64,000 nt of DNA from Bactrocera neohumeralis (lineage: Eukaryota > Arthropoda > Insecta > Diptera > Tephritidae). Location of the stretch: assembly GCF_024586455.1 (NCBI RefSeq), contig NC_065920.1:12610144-12674143 (forward strand), written 5' to 3'. The notes below the pieces were generated by a model. That model did not search any database, was not told the origin of the DNA, and saw only the letters and a program-made list of their open reading frames with translations. Numbering within the stretch: the stretch's first letter is position 1; each line of letters begins with the position of its first letter. The translations under genes were made by a program, and so were the position numbers. Positions 21,947 to 34,764 of the stretch are shown here, in pieces.

Positions 21947-24900
21947 TTGCTTGCAGCAATTGGTGTATAAGCGAACTAGAGTCATGCTAATTTGCGCTAA
22001 TTTATTTCGTTTTTCATTACGGATACACTTACACCACACGCACTAGATTTGTTTTAGAGCAGAATATATTACAATATTCACGCACTTTTTGCAAAAATTA
22101 ATATTTTTTAAAGAACTGCAAATCAGAAAAACTTACACCGGCAATTTATTTCTTACTGTCATTATAAATACATATGTTTTTGACAGGAAGCCAAATATTT
22201 TCCGCCAAAAATATTTTTAGTGGAGCCACGTACCACTTCAACTTGCCAATTTCCTCTTCTTTCAAAAATCGATGGATAGCTACTTCAACAGATGTCGCTA
22301 TACATTACTGCAATTCTCGAGTCTTCACCGCCAGGTAGCTAACCACTAATATCAAAGATTTTCAGTAAAATTGATATTTACTGAACAAACATTTTATTTT
22401 CCTTTAATTAATTTTGATTTAACGCAATTATGGCAAATTAGTATTTGCATTTTCAGTCCGTTAATACTTCTGCATACAAATAAATAAATAATTGTACTAA
22501 CTCATTGCTGGTCGATAGCCGACTATTAACCTGCAATCAATTTTACTCGATGCCATTGCTGTTGTCATCACCATATAACACGTATTGTGCGGTTTGCAAT
22601 TTGTGCGAGAAAGTGCTGTTTTCATTAAAGAATAATCATTATATTTTGCATTCCGTGAAAAAAATTATTTGGGAAGAGAGGTGGCTTTGTAAGCCCACAT
22701 TTAAACAATTAAAGTGAAGGATAAAAATTGTTAAGGTGAATGTGCAATTTGTCTTTTCGGGTACTTAATTAAGTAAAATAACCGATTATTATTGGAGCAG
22801 CGATGAAATTTTGGATTTTTCCATAGAAAATTGTTAACGATGAACGAGTCATCACTATGATGGTGGTGTTTGTGGATGCTAGAGTAGTTAAAAGCAACAG
22901 GGGAATCCACGGGGACTATCAGTGCAGCGCCATGAAAATTTTTTTGTAATGACAGTTTATACGCATTCAACCGTTTGCAAGAGTAGGACAAATATTGCGC
23001 CACAAGTGATAAAAACAATGTGGGTGCTAAAGGTATTAATGTGTGTTGAAGCGGGATGGCATACTGTGTTGGGTGGGTGACATTTGCTTTGCTGGGCATT
23101 CCAGTGCTGCCAAATTCAAGTGTTCGAAAGAAAGTGCATTTTTCAATTTGCTGTTCGCGAAATCTGTAAAAACGTAAAATCGCAGCAAAAGCAAAGTTAA
23201 AGCAATAATTTGTGTAAAATTTAAAGAAAAATTAAGTACGAGTTACGTTAAATATTTGCGTTGTCTTAATAATAGTGAATTTGTGCTTATATTGATAATT
23301 TCTTTGTATACGGTGCCGTGGCGACGAGTTTCTCTTCCAGAAAACGAAGTCAGTAGGGCTGCTGTGTTTGTCTGCTTTTGTTTAATTTAATTTACGACTT
23401 CTTTGTATTGCTGGAACTAGCGCTTACGTCGCAATTCGCTGTAAATTATATATTGTGCTCTGGCTTAAAAGTTACTCAATTATTACCTTCTGTATGTACT
23501 AGGAAGGATTTGTAGACTTCTGCTTAATGTTTTTCTCTTGCATTATCCTTTTCTCAAATGTGTTTTGCCTGTTTTTCCATTTATTATCAAGCAGCCTTAC
23601 ATATACATATATTTGGAATATTATCGGAGTACTGTAAATCCGCCCCATTGATATAAGGCGGGGAGTGTTCGGTGATAACAGTGCGGATAATAAGAGCTTT
23701 TTCAATTTTTAGAGTGTTCTAGTAAAACGTGGATGTTGCAATTGTTTGCTAAGTAGAGAAAAATTTGACGAAAACGCGCCGATAACATACAATAAGCATT
23801 CATAATAATAGTTGGAGTTGTATGATGTGATTTCCATTTCCCATTATTATCTCAGTAATTATTTGAGGGGATTTAAATTATTTGAAATGCCACTCGCTTA
23901 TTGGAAACGCCCACTAACTTTCTGAAAATTACTTAATCAGTTCCCTATGTTTTTATTTACTAAAATAGTGAGTGATAACTGTGCTGGCTCCCATTTATCA
24001 AAACAATACATTTTTATTAATTTTTTCATCAAGTAAAATATGCGCTCCTAAGTGACGAGATGTAGGGAAACATAAAAAGATGTCAAATAATCCTGCACTT
24101 GTTGACGTTTCTCATTCGTCTCCACCGTTTTGCTTTTCTCTCATGTTTCTCTATATCAGTTCTACGATGACGCATCGTACGTCGTTTTGTATCGGCGTCA
24201 GCTGTTTTCCTTTATTAAATTTCACTGTGCTAAGTGCAATTCGTTTTGTATAATTATGTGGTATATTTTAGTGAATTTATCAGTTTATTTAATTGATGAA
24301 CATTTTTCTGTGAGTTGGATATAAATATATAAAGATTTTCACAAAAAGTATTCCAAGGTTGCTCTACAATAGTGGTGGTCAAGTATCCAATATTGCGTGA
24401 GGCAGCAGTCGGTGTTCGTGTGTGTTGGTATGAGTTCCAGGAGTATTATTGCATTTCAATATAATTTTTCTCCATAACGTTACTTGTTTCTATCACACTT
24501 AAATACTAAAATGTTTAATATGCACGTAACAAATACGTTTATGTTTGTAAACATGTTAACTTAGTTTTCCAGAAATCCAGCTGTCCAATGTGTATTATGT
24601 CCTTGGATGTAAATGTAACTACATATTCACTCATATAAATTTCCACACAAATGCATGCAAGCATATTAATTGCTCCGATACATTCAATTTGATGGAGTTG
24701 CAATGACGTATTAAGTTACGTTTTTTAATTTTTTCATTTAATTTTGCGCATTTATTCTAACAGATTATTTGTTTATACTTAAAGGTGCTTTGCACGATTT
24801 TATTGCTATCTCAGTAATTCAGTTCTCACAACGCGCATCACATGATCTTTAAACACAGCTAAGAGTGTTTGGTAGCGCCTATTTGTGTTCGCTGTTAAGT

Positions 24901-25659
24901 AAGGGAAATATTTTTGCCTTTGGTTACGTTGCTGAAAAGTGGCTTTGGTTGAAAAAAAATCTGTTGGTTCGAAACACAATCGATTGTTACTTTAAATAAA
25001 TTACTCTGTTATAAATGTTCACGAGGGTATTTATAAAAATTTCTCTGATTTAGTTATAGCAAAGATTTCAGAACTAAAAAGTTCTACTCTGGTGCAAAAA
25101 TTTTACAACTCAACTCAAAACAATTCTGCCTTTATTCTATTTCAATGCCAAGGCGTTTGTTTATATTATTTAGAAATAAAAATATGTGGAATTTGTATAT
25201 ACTTTTTTTACCATATGTCTAGATGAATGGTATTCCATAGATTTAATGCTTATTAGCGTTAGTGAAGTTCTTTTACTCGTTTGTTGACTTGACGCTATTT
25301 TCTATTCTTTTGCCGCATTTATTTGTTCTATGTATTTTTGTAGTTTGCAAATATTCTTTTATTTTCTGCCTTTCGCAGTATTCTCTTTGCATTCATTCAC
25401 ATTGTTATTGAGTTATTGTTTAATTAAGTTTACGTTTAATGCAATAGTTTTAAGTGGTCGGGACTGACTTCTAGGCAAAGCAGAGCGTTCAAAATGCGCT
25501 CAAAGCAATGAGCATGTTGGTCGGCAGCAATTCATAAACTTGCAATTACTGCTCTAAAAGTATGTAGTCGTAAGGAAATTCTTAAAGTAATATGACGGCT
25601 ATATTCTATAGTGGTTCAATATCGACGGATCCGACATATTGCAACTTCTTGGGGGGACG

Positions 25660-25795
25660 TGTGGCTAAACGACATGGCTAAATCAACTCAGCTCGCCATG
25701 CTATCATATAGAAACTACGTTTCTTTCCACTATCCCTTCTAGGTGTTACAAACTTGGTGGCAAACTTGACATACACCGTTTAGGGTAACCAAATA
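25660..25795 (-). repeat. Dispersed TATACCC/GATATC repeat, 5' end only
   Basis: On the - strand it reads ACCCTAAACGGTGTATGTCAA, TTTGTAACACCTAGAAGG and GAGCTGAGTTGATTTAGCC in the same order as the start of the 61.0 kb copy. Confidence 0.7.
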
Positions 25796-26751
25796 TGCTT
25801 GTCATCAACAGCTAGAGTAACTGAACTTTGTCATTTAAAACAAATTGATATTCCCGCTTGTCAATATGAAGAATGCGGAATATAAACCACACGCATGAGC
25901 TACAAACACATACATATTTTATAGTCTGCACGTCATTATAGATCATTCACCCAATAATTGAGGGAAACTACCGCCTCTCACTTTGTGGAACTCAACCCAC
26001 AATTGCAGTTATCGTCTACAAATGTCAATGTCAGAGGGATTATTAATATAATCGCAATCGTTGAGAGTAAAACTGGCAAATTAGTTTGGTACACTATACG
26101 AAAGTCGTATAAGCAACGCAGTAACTGTGGAAGTAGCGACTGACAAGTTACAATCGCAAGATCATAGCACAGCTAATGAGCGTTACAGCGTAGCTGTCGG
26201 CATTCGTCGACGCTATTGCCATTGGAAGCCCTACTAATCATGTAAGCGAGTAAGCAAACAAGGGGCTCAATAAAAATGAATGAAAACAGACAAGACGACG
26301 ACAGTAGAAAGCAATGTTGGAGAAAAGTGATTGCGACAACAGTTCAGAGTACTTGCCAGTTAGACCCTATTAGCTGGCAGCTTTGCTCTACTGCATTCAA
26401 AGCGGATGTAGCGTAAAAATTATTATATTAATTTTTCGGTGAGAGTTGCGGCGCACTAAGCGACCGGCGTGCGATTGACAAACGACAATTGAACTCTACT
26501 AAATACGGCTCAGTAGTGGTTTCCTTACATGTGTGTATATGTACATATATACTTCAGTAAATGCCCTTTGAATATTCATATTGTATGTCTGTCTGTATGC
26601 ATGTATTGTTACATTAATTTTTCTCACTGTCGCATTGCGCAAAATGTGCGACTGTCAGCGGAAGTGTCGTTAAATTTACTATCAATTAGTAAGAAAAACA
26701 ATTGCGTTGCGAGTTTTTATTTATAATTTTACTCCTACAAAGTTAGCTATG

Positions 26752-26776
26752 TACATACATACATACATACATACAT
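26752..26776. repeat. (ACAT)n microsatellite
   Basis: About six uninterrupted ACAT tetranucleotide units upstream of Rab5. Confidence 0.9.
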
Positions 26777-27519
26777 ATAGTATAGGTTTGCTATCTTTCC
26801 ATTTAGCTACGCATACTTGTTGCTAATACTCTGTACTGTAACTGCATAAATGACGAAAGAAAACCAACACGCTTTTGTCGCTTAACGATTTTTGCCATTG
26901 TTTTATCATCTTCATCATCTTTTTCTTTATTTTAAGCCTAGTGTTGTTGATTTTTACATACATACGTACTTGTTTTTAGTATGTGCATATACATACATTA
27001 TTTTGTATATCTTATCAGTGAAGTAAATCGGACATATTAGTGAAACAAATTCTTTTGTTTAACAATGAATTGCGATATATTTGAGAAATGTTTAAAAAAG
27101 TTAGCTTAATAACCTGTGAAAAGTTATCAACATTAATTTTTGATACTAAGATACACACAAGTTTGTGATTCATAGGCTAATTTTCAATATGACATTGAAT
27201 ATTATGCTTTTTTATTGCACAACAACATTTTTTCGATGTCGTAAGGCGGTAAAAGCGGTTGAAACGCTTAAATTGTTGTAATTTATATATTTTTCTGTAT
27301 TTCTGAAAGGATTAAATGAACTAGGTTTCGCCTATGTAAGGTTGTGTTACATTCAAGCGTGGAAAACGGTTTTATATTGCTTTTCGAATGTGCTCGCTCC
27401 ACAAAGCTGCCCCGAAAAATTATAAAAAACAATAACATGGACACCATGAAGATAGATTTGCAGATAGAAACAATAACAAACGTATATAATAAATAATATT
27501 TCTCTGTTTTTCTTTACAG

Positions 27520-27886
27520 TACAGGAAACGAAACCCCAGAACAACACCTGACAACATCGGCCGTCCCTTTTCGGTAAAGGTTTGAACGAACTGCAGCTGC
27601 AAATCTAGTTACAATCCAAACATTCGCACCGAAACGAACAAATACAAAGAAATACTATTAAAGTAAACAAAAAATATACATATAATAATCAACAGCGACA
27701 ACAACAACAACATACAATTTTAGGCGCAAGTTATAAAGTTATAACTCAACATTTGTGACTACAGCAACGTGGGAAGTGGCAGTAAGCTCATAGAAATCGG
27801 TTGGCAAGTGAAGCAACAGCAGCACCACCAACACCAGCACCACAAAAGCATACCAATACAAAAAGAACAAGAACAACAGCAAGAAG
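27520..27886 (+). other. Rab5: Rab5 5' untranslated exon part
   Basis: A pyrimidine-rich tract ending TTTCTTTACAG at 27519 is a credible acceptor, followed by 367 bases rich in CAACAA before the Rab5 ATG at 27887. This implies at least one upstream non-coding exon. An alternative acceptor is five bases downstream (27524). The start-codon context is AAGAAGATGG. Confidence 0.55.
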
Positions 27887-28155
27887 ATGGCAACAACTGC
27901 ACGTAGCGGTGGCAATGCCAGTGGCAGCACAGCTCAGCGCCCCAACGGTACACAGCAAAATAAGAATTGCCAATTCAAATTGGTGCTATTGGGCGAATCG
28001 GCGGTGGGCAAATCATCGCTGGTGCTACGTTTCGTTAAAGGGCAATTCCACGAATACCAAGAGAGTACGATAGGCGCTGCATTTCTAACACAAACCATCT
28101 GCATAGAGGATACGGTGGTAAAATTTGAAATTTGGGATACGGCCGGTCAAGAACG
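27887..28155 (+). CDS. Rab5: Rab5 coding exon 1
   Basis: Encodes residues 1 to the first two bases of Arg90: the N-terminal tail, P-loop, switch I and WDTAGQE. The donor is GAACG|GTGTGT. Confidence 0.96.
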
Positions 28156-31100
28156 GTGTGTAGCTACATACATTCAAATGCTTTTCCTTTTATTTAAAAT
28201 TTTTAATTTTTTGTGCTTTGCAGATATCACAGCTTAGCTCCTATGTACTATCGTGGTGCCCAAGCCGCCATCGTTGTGTACGACATACAAAATCAAGACA
28301 GTTTTCAGCGTGCAAAAACCTGGGTCAAGGAACTGCATAAACAAGTGAGTTTGCGCAAAAGAAACAGAAAATACTGTTTGAACCTGTTGATGATGACACC
28401 GATTAGCTGTTGACGCTAACGCCACATTTTCATATATTTATAAATTTAACGTTGTTATTTTTTATTTTTTTTTTTTACATTGCGGTTAATGATCGTGCGC
28501 CAATCATTTATTTCTTGTGTGTAAAATTTACATTCAGATTTTTATTTTATTGTGCGTGGTCACTGACCGCAAAACCAACCAAATCTCATTTTTTTGTTTC
28601 ATTGACTAAAATTAAATTTGTAAAAACCTCGGTTTGTGTTATATTTAAATATTTACACACACAAAAAATGTCAAAAATTTCTTTAAGCATTTCATAGCGC
28701 CTATTTTAATTGTGGGCGTTTTGTACTATTTGCTGATAAGCAAACTACATACATACATATATTGATAAAAGTTGTTGCAACCGACCTTGTGCCGCTCCAA
28801 GCATGCTATTTTTTGTTGTGCTAAAATATTCTCCAAATAGTTTTTGGTAATCTTTTAGCACGCCTTTCCAGTTATGCAGCCTCCTTTTGGCTTGAAAAGC
28901 GTTCGCATAAGTGAAATAATATTAAATTTTTATTTAATTTGTCCTTTTTTTTGATTAATTTATTTTTTAATAAAATCTTCTTTCATTTATTTTTTAATAA
29001 AATTTTGTATTATTTTTTTTTACTAAAAGTTTATGTTTAAGTTTTTCATATATTGTTTTTTTTATTTTTAAATAATTTTGTTTTATTTTTAAATAATTTT
29101 TTTGTTTCTGATTTTATTTTTTTTTGATTTTCTTATTATATTTTTTAATAAAATTTTATTTTATTATTTATTTATAAATATTTTCTTTTATTTAGTTTAA
29201 ATAAAATTTTCCGTTTTTTTTTTTTTGCTAAAATGATATCTCTAAGTTTTGTTATTATTTGTTATATTGTTTTTTTTTTTTTTAATTATTTTTTTAATTC
29301 AGTTTTTAATCAAATTTCTATTTATTTATTTTTTGATAAAATTTTCTATTATTTGTTTTAACTAAAAGTGTATTATATTTCGAAGTTTTTCTTTTTTAAT
29401 TTGTTTAATATATTTTTCTATTATTTTTTTTACATAAATAAAAAAAAAAATATTTTGTTTTTACTAAAAGTGTATCTTTATTTTTTTTTTTAATATTTTG
29501 TTTTATTTATTTCTTTATTTAGTTTTTAATAAAGCTTGCTTTTATTTTTACTATAAATTTTTTTTTGTACAATTTTCTTTTGGTTTTTTTTTTAATTAAA
29601 TTTTCTATTATTTGTTTTACTAAAAGTGTATCTTTAAGTTTTCCTTTTATTGCTTTTTTTATTATTTAATTTATTTTTGAATAAATGTTTGTTTTATTTT
29701 TTTTCATAATTTGTTTTTACTAAACGTGTCCCTTTAGCGTTTCTTTTATCTTTTTTATTTTTTAATAACTTTTTATTATTTTTTAACTATTTTTTTAATT
29801 TTTTTTGAATTTTTTTTTTTTTTGAAATTTGTTTTTCAATATATTTAAAGCATATTTTTAACTTTTTCGAAAAAAATGTAAATTAAATTTGTCTTGTTTT
29901 TTTATTTTTCAGGCATCGCCGAACATTGTTATTGCCCTGGCCGGCAATAAAGCGGATTTATCAAATATACGTGTTGTAGAATACGAAGAAGCAAAGCAAT
30001 ATGCCGAAGAGAACGGTCTATTATTTATGGAAACCTCGGCAAAAACGGGAATGAATGTGAATGATATATTCTTAGCTATAGGTAGGTTGTGTTGTATTTT
30101 TGACTACAAATGACTATAAAATAATTTCAGAAACTTTTTAGATTATTATAGAATTGCGGAATTTTTTAGTTATTTTATTATTTTTTTAATTATTATTTTT
30201 ATTTTTTATTTTTATTATTATTATTTTTTATTTTTTTTACTATTATTATTTTTTATTTTTTTATTATTATTTTTTATTTTTTTATTATTTTTATTTTTTT
30301 GATTTTTTATTTTTTTTTACGATATTTTTTTTGATATTGTATACTGTTGCATTTATTTATAACCTGAATAGGGTATATTAAGTTTGCCTCGTAGTTTGTA
30401 ATACCCAGAAGAGAATGTTGGAGACCCTATAAAATATAGATATAAATTATCAGTTTTCGAGATATTGTTCGGAAATTATGCACATACAATTTTTTCTTCA
30501 AGCAGCTGCTCATTTGTCGGAATAGCCGATATCAGACCACTATAGCATTTAGCTGTCATACAAATTGAACGATCGGCATCATGTGCTTGTATGAACAACT
30601 TTTTTATTTGACGCAATATCTTCAAGAAATTTGATATGGATTATTGTCCAAGGCAAAAAGACAATCACCGAAGAAATTGTTCAATTTGGACCACTATAAC
30701 ATATAGCTGCATACAAACTCACCGATCAAAGATTTTATTGGAAGACTTTTTTATTTATATTATTATTATATGACGAGATATCTTCACGAAATTTTGTATA
30801 TATTATACTACAAGGGAATAAGACAAACTCGGCAGAAATGGTTCAGATGGTTCAGATGGGACCACTATAGCATAGAGCTGCCATATAAATTGAACGATCA
30901 AAATGAAGATTTTATATGCAAAAATTCTTTATTTGACGAGATATCTTCACAAAATTTGGTATATACTTGTATTATACTCCAAGGCAACAAGACAATCTCC
31001 GAAGAAATTGTTCAGATCGGACTACTATAGCATAAAGCTTCCAAATAAATTGAACCATGAAATCAACTTCTTTTATAAACTTGTTATTCGTGAAGGGTAT

Positions 31101-31423
31101 ATCAAAATTATTTTTTTATGTTTTAATTAAATACAATTTTTTTTATATACCATATTTCCATTTTTTATCCAATATTATTTTATTTATTTTTTATTTCAAT
31201 ATTATTTTTTAATATTTTTATATACTTTTCCGTTAAAACTTTGCAAAAAAATCTTATTTCACCAAAAACTCTGCCGTCTAACACTTGAATTTGCATTTGT
31301 TTCGCTTTATTTACAGCTAAGAAATTACCTAAAAACGATGGAGCACACAATCAAGGCGCTCCTGCTGGTAGAAGGCTGAATGATAATGAAAATAACCGAC
31401 AAACAAACAATTGCTGCAAGTGA
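27887..31423 (+). CDS. Rab5: Rab5 small GTPase, complete, four coding exons
   Basis: Early-endosome Rab GTPase: a membrane-anchored switch that drives endocytic vesicle tethering and homotypic endosome fusion through effectors such as the Vps34 complex, rabaptin and EEA1/Rabenosyn (family knowledge). Join 27887-28155, 28224-28344, 29913-30081 and 31317-31423 gives 221 residues. All guanine-binding motifs are intact: P-loop GESAVGKS (36-43), switch I with Thr61, WDTAGQE (83-89), NKAD (142-145) and ETSAK (170-174). The C terminus is NNCCK, a double-Cys geranylgeranylation site. The catalytic core is close to identical to Drosophila Rab5 as I recall it. The tail between AKKLPKNDG and the cysteines differs (GRRLNDNENNRQ). 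Introns are 68, 1568 and 1235 bases, all GT-AG and in phase. eys converges on it from the right. Confidence 0.97.
28224..28344 (+). CDS. Rab5: Rab5 coding exon 2
   Basis: Acceptor CTTTGCAG|ATATCAC. Encodes YHSLAPMYYRGAQAA to HKQ (switch II and following helix), residues 91-130. Donor CAA|GTGAGT. Confidence 0.96.
28345..29912 (+). other. Rab5 intron 2, T-rich
   Basis: From about 28.94 kb onward the + strand is dominated by TTTTATT and AATTTT tracts, a decayed array in which TACTAAAAGTGTAT-like words recur (about 29.02, 29.37, 29.46, 29.62 and 29.72 kb). No exon-like sequence is inside. Confidence 0.6.
29913..30081 (+). CDS. Rab5: Rab5 coding exon 3
   Basis: Acceptor TATTTTTCAG|GCATCG. Encodes ASPNIVIALAGNKAD to FLAI plus one base, residues 131-186, carrying both guanine-specificity motifs. 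Donor ATAG|GTAGGT. Confidence 0.96.
30180..30330. repeat. T-rich (TTA)n low-complexity tract
   Basis: Imperfect TTATTATTTTTTATT units inside Rab5 intron 3, directly upstream of the dispersed repeat. Confidence 0.8.
30360..31110 (+). repeat. Dispersed TATACCC/GATATC repeat inside Rab5 intron 3
   Basis: Begins ACCTGAATAGGGTATATTAAG and TTTGTAATACCCAGAAG. It then carries three internal units with GACGAGATATCTTCA, AATTTGGTATA, CCGAAGAAATTG and CACTATAGCATA, spaced about 120-150 bases. The end GTGAAGGGTATATC lacks the usual hairpin. It makes up over half of the intron. Confidence 0.75.
31317..31423 (+). CDS. Rab5: Rab5 coding exon 4 with stop
   Basis: Acceptor TTTACAG|CTAAG completes Ala187 and continues KKLPKNDGAHNQ through the variable tail to NNCCK and TGA at 31421-31423. 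Confidence 0.95.
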
Positions 31424-32130
31424 TGTCCTTTTGTAGGTTAGTTCAACCTCTTCAAATATGCCGTAATTCCATTATTTCAACCACTAATTGTGATATTTAC
31501 CGTTATCTACTTGCAGAAAATGAAATTTCCAATGAGAGATTTGAAAAAATTATGCTGATAATTATAAATAAAAAAATAAATATATAAATTACATAAAAAA
31601 AGAAACAAAAACAAACCAGAATTAGAAAGCAGAAACAAAAATAAGGATGATGATGATGTTGAGTGTGGGAAAGCAACCAATAATAATATTAATATATAAA
31701 ATTTAAATTATGAAAAATTATGATAATGATGGTAATGCTATGAAAATAGATTAAAATAAAGTCACATTAAAAATCGAAAATAGAAAACCAGAAAATGAAA
31801 AAACAAAAAAAAATATTAACGAAAAACCTTACCAAACAGGAACAAACGCCCCCCTTTTCAGCTCCCTCATCCCCGCATCAAACAGCAGCGTTTAATAACT
31901 AACTACAGCCGCCAGTGTGGCAACTGTCAACAGCGTACACTCCACTACACCCCTCCGTAACCACAGCATTTCATATATGTTTCAGTTACTCGGCAAAAAC
32001 ATTCAAATCGCAAAATATCTACAAAATCAGCAAATATACTAAGGTTCAATACTAAATGCTAGTTAAAAGCGTAAACTTTTTCAGCAATAAATGAAAATCC
32101 CAGAATAAATGAAAACAATAAATAAATTAA
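31424..32130 (+). other. Rab5: Rab5 3' untranslated region with several poly(A) signals
   Basis: AATAAA hexamers on the + strand occur at 31755-31760, 32086-32091, 32104-32109 and 32117-32126. Shorter AATAAA clusters are just past the stop near 31568-31580. Which is used cannot be told from sequence; alternative 3' ends are likely. At 31437 a GTTAGT followed by CTACTTGCAG at 31517 could be a small intron in the 3' UTR. Confidence 0.5.
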
Positions 32131-33289
32131 ATTAAACGAGGAACACATACATACATACATATGCATGGCATAGCATAGCTTAATGAGTAACGAACGGTAC
32201 GCTTGGTCGGTTGAGTTTCTGCTGAGATCACGTTTATGGCAACGTTACAAATTCCAGGCGACCAGCCAACAGCTGTCAACATACTTAGTTCGCGTTCTTG
32301 TTGTTAATATACACGTACATATGTGTGTCTGTGTGTCGGGTGTGTACGTTGTTATGACGCAGTATGGGAAGATTGCTGGTTGCACGAGCGTTGGATACTG
32401 TTGTTTGTAGCGTTTCTATGAAGGCAATAGCGGATACAAACATACACACACATACACAGCTGCATATGTACATTTGCATGTAAATATTTGCAAGCATACA
32501 GGCTCATCGCCGGTCGGTGTGAAGATGGTAGCATTTTATTTTAATTCTCGTTGTTATTTGATGTGTTTTTTTTTGTTTTTGCATTTTTTTTTTTTTTTTG
32601 GCCAAGTCAATTTTGCATGTGTCAAGCGGTTCGCAAATCTCTTATTAGCAATTCCAAATTGAAATTCACTTTCGGGTTAGTATGTATAAGCCAGAAATTT
32701 ACTGTTAGAATGCAACATTTGTAAGGTGTGATGAAGTTGAAAAGTATGCTGTTTATATATATGTATGTATCTATATATATATACAAATATATATACATAT
32801 TTAAAGTAATTGTGTAATACTTATTTCACACTTATTCATTAAATAAAACAACTATTATATAATATTAAATATTATTGTTTAAAAAAATTTGTATATGTAT
32901 GTGTATGCATATGAAGATTACAAAAGAAAAATTATTTTTTAATCGAAAATAAAATTACGAATAATATTTTCCAATTATACATAAATCAATTTACTATTAT
33001 GTTGTATGTATGAAAAACAATAATAAAGAAAAAATTGCGAGAAAATTAACGATCCTGAATCATATGGTGTACAAGCAAATGCACAAAACATATTTAGTTA
33101 AATATTTCTAATGAAAATACGATAAACGATAAATACGATCTTCAATGAAACCCAAGTCAAGGACTGTCAACTCGCCGAATTTTGCAGCTACAGCAACAAC
33201 AAAACTCATTTGACTACAAGGAAGTGAAACATGAAATCAAGGTGGTAATGGTTTACTTGCAGTCATTTGCTTTCGGCGTAACCGCCATT
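32131..33289. other. Intergenic with TATG microsatellites
   Basis: CATACATACAT near 32150, GTGTGT/ACACAC tracts near 32320 and 32445, and TATATG runs at 32750-32800. No gene recognised. Confidence 0.5.
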
Positions 33290-33590
33290 TATGAACGTCA
33301 GCAGAACAAACCCCTCAGTGAATGGCGTACTTGGGGTCAAACCACCACCCATTGCAGACGACGAGCTCGAGTTGCCGCGAGAAACGCGGATGACCCTTGC
33401 GCAGCTTCGTTCTGGATAATTTAACATGTTAAACTCCTACTTATCCAGAATCGCATGATTCTTACCACCTCTTAGCATGCCCAGCTAACCCTACACATCT
33501 GATGCCCAATCGCTATGGTTCAACTCAGTCGAAACTGCACATTTCCTGGGCCTTGGATGACCTCGATGACAACTTATCTGAACCTCACCA
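33290..33590 (+). mobile_element. Jockey-like LINE 3' fragment, first copy
   Basis: Broken + frames read PPIADDELELPRETRMTLAQ, RSG, LSRI, then Cys/His spaced sequence and VETAHFLGL-DDLDDN. This C-terminal block is typical of Jockey-type insect LINEs. A second, more diverged copy follows at 33.76 kb in the same orientation. Confidence 0.7.
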
Positions 33591-33759
33591 CCCTAACGGG
33601 GACTATATAACCGTTACAACATCAGTAGAACCTTACTACAATACATCGACGAGAAGTAGCACTATACCGACAAACGTTTAACGCGCACTGAACGCCATTC
33701 ACAGTGCATCTCTTAACATTTTGATTGACTCCCTCCCAGTGAATAGCATCTTTGGAGTA

Positions 33760-34060
33760 AAAACAGCACCCTCTGCCGATGAAGAGTTCCAGTTGTCTTG
33801 TGAATCCATAGTGACCCCTACACAACTTCGTTCTGAATACTGCAGCAGGTTAAGATAATCCTATTTATCCAGAAACGACTCATATCAAATATACATTTGT
33901 CCTATGTGCAATCAGTCCCCGCATGAATCTCTTTGCATATCCCACCAAAACCGCTCAACTAACATCTCATTCCCTATGGTCTGACTCCGTCGAAACAGCC
34001 CGTTTCCTGAGTCTGCAGTTAAATGACCTCGATGACAGTTAATTTCGTGCTTTCCCCAAA
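33760..34060 (+). mobile_element. Jockey-like LINE 3' fragment, second copy
   Basis: Reads SADEEFQLSCESIVTPTQLR, SEYCSRL, LSRN, CPMCNQSPHE and SVETARFLSL-like pieces in shifting frames. It is homologous to 33290-33590 and offset by about 465 bases. Confidence 0.65.
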
Positions 34061-34224
34061 CTTCGAAGATTTACACCTTTAGATTTGTCATTGTCTGCTG
34101 AAGGATTACCGTATCATAATAAAAAGTTGGGAATCAACATCCGTGAAAACCTGCTTCAATTACGGAGACAAATACTAGTGCGATATCAGCGGAAGTGATG
34201 TTGGGTCAAATTCATTCCTTAAGT

Positions 34225-34755
34225 TCTTTCGTTGCAAACGATTTGAAAAACAAGAAAATGTTAATTTCGGCTGCACCGAACCCAAATATCCTTTGAAATC
34301 CCACCAAACAGACATCAAAACCTTTTTTGGTGACTATCAGCTTTCGAAGTGGTTTGAGCTGGTTTAATCTTTTAGACAATGATCGCTTGAGCTTTGCATT
34401 CTTGTAAACCACCTAATTTTGATCGCCAGTAACAATGCGCTTCGAAAAAGGATCACTTCTTTGGCCATTGATAAGCAAAAAACACGAGGAATTCATATGT
34501 CAAGCTTAGAAATTGATCCTAGACCTTTCGTGTGCTTGTAAACCGTCGCATTAGACAAAATTAATCTTTTAGCATTCTCTCGAGTTGTTAATCGATGATT
34601 TGCAGCGAACAACGACTTTAGTTTATCCACATCGGCTTTTCGAGACCTTCCGTGGTGTATCCCCGGATCGAAACTGTCGGAACGAAATTTTGCATTAAAT
34701 TCGTCGACTATCGGAAAGAACTTTCGCTCGTTATTGTTCGTAATAAGTATATCTT
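34225..34755 (-). mobile_element. Mariner fragment (third subfamily)
   Basis: The reverse strand encodes NAKFRSDSFDPG, GRSRKADVDKLKSLFAANHR, TTRENAKRL, SKLDI, RSALLLAIKIRWF and VWWDFKGYLG. This is the DNA-binding N terminus through the first catalytic block of a mariner transposase different from those at 5.2 and 7.0 kb. The GDEKW motif is lost. The lower end runs into GTTCGGTGCAGCCGAAATTAAC, the end hairpin of the dispersed repeat. Confidence 0.7.
34236..34285 (-). repeat. End hairpin of the dispersed repeat
   Basis: On the - strand, GGTTCGGTGCAGCCGAAATTAAC matches the 3' end of the TATACCC/GATATC family, followed by TTTTCTTGTTTTT as in the 12.85 and 61.6 kb copies. Confidence 0.6.
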
Positions 34756-34764
34756 CTAATATTA

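Larger units (their letters stand above)
21947..27519. other. Upstream region of Rab5; possible untranslated exons, no coding gene
   Basis: No protein-coding exon is recognised. Around 23.1-23.35 kb there is an A-rich, GTGAA/AAAGTG-type stretch resembling fly 5' untranslated leaders, and 24.1-24.4 kb also has leader-like composition. Either could hold a distal Rab5 promoter or first exon, but I cannot pick a start site or a donor with confidence. A microsatellite (26752-26776) and a repeat fragment (25660-25795) also lie here. Confidence 0.4.
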
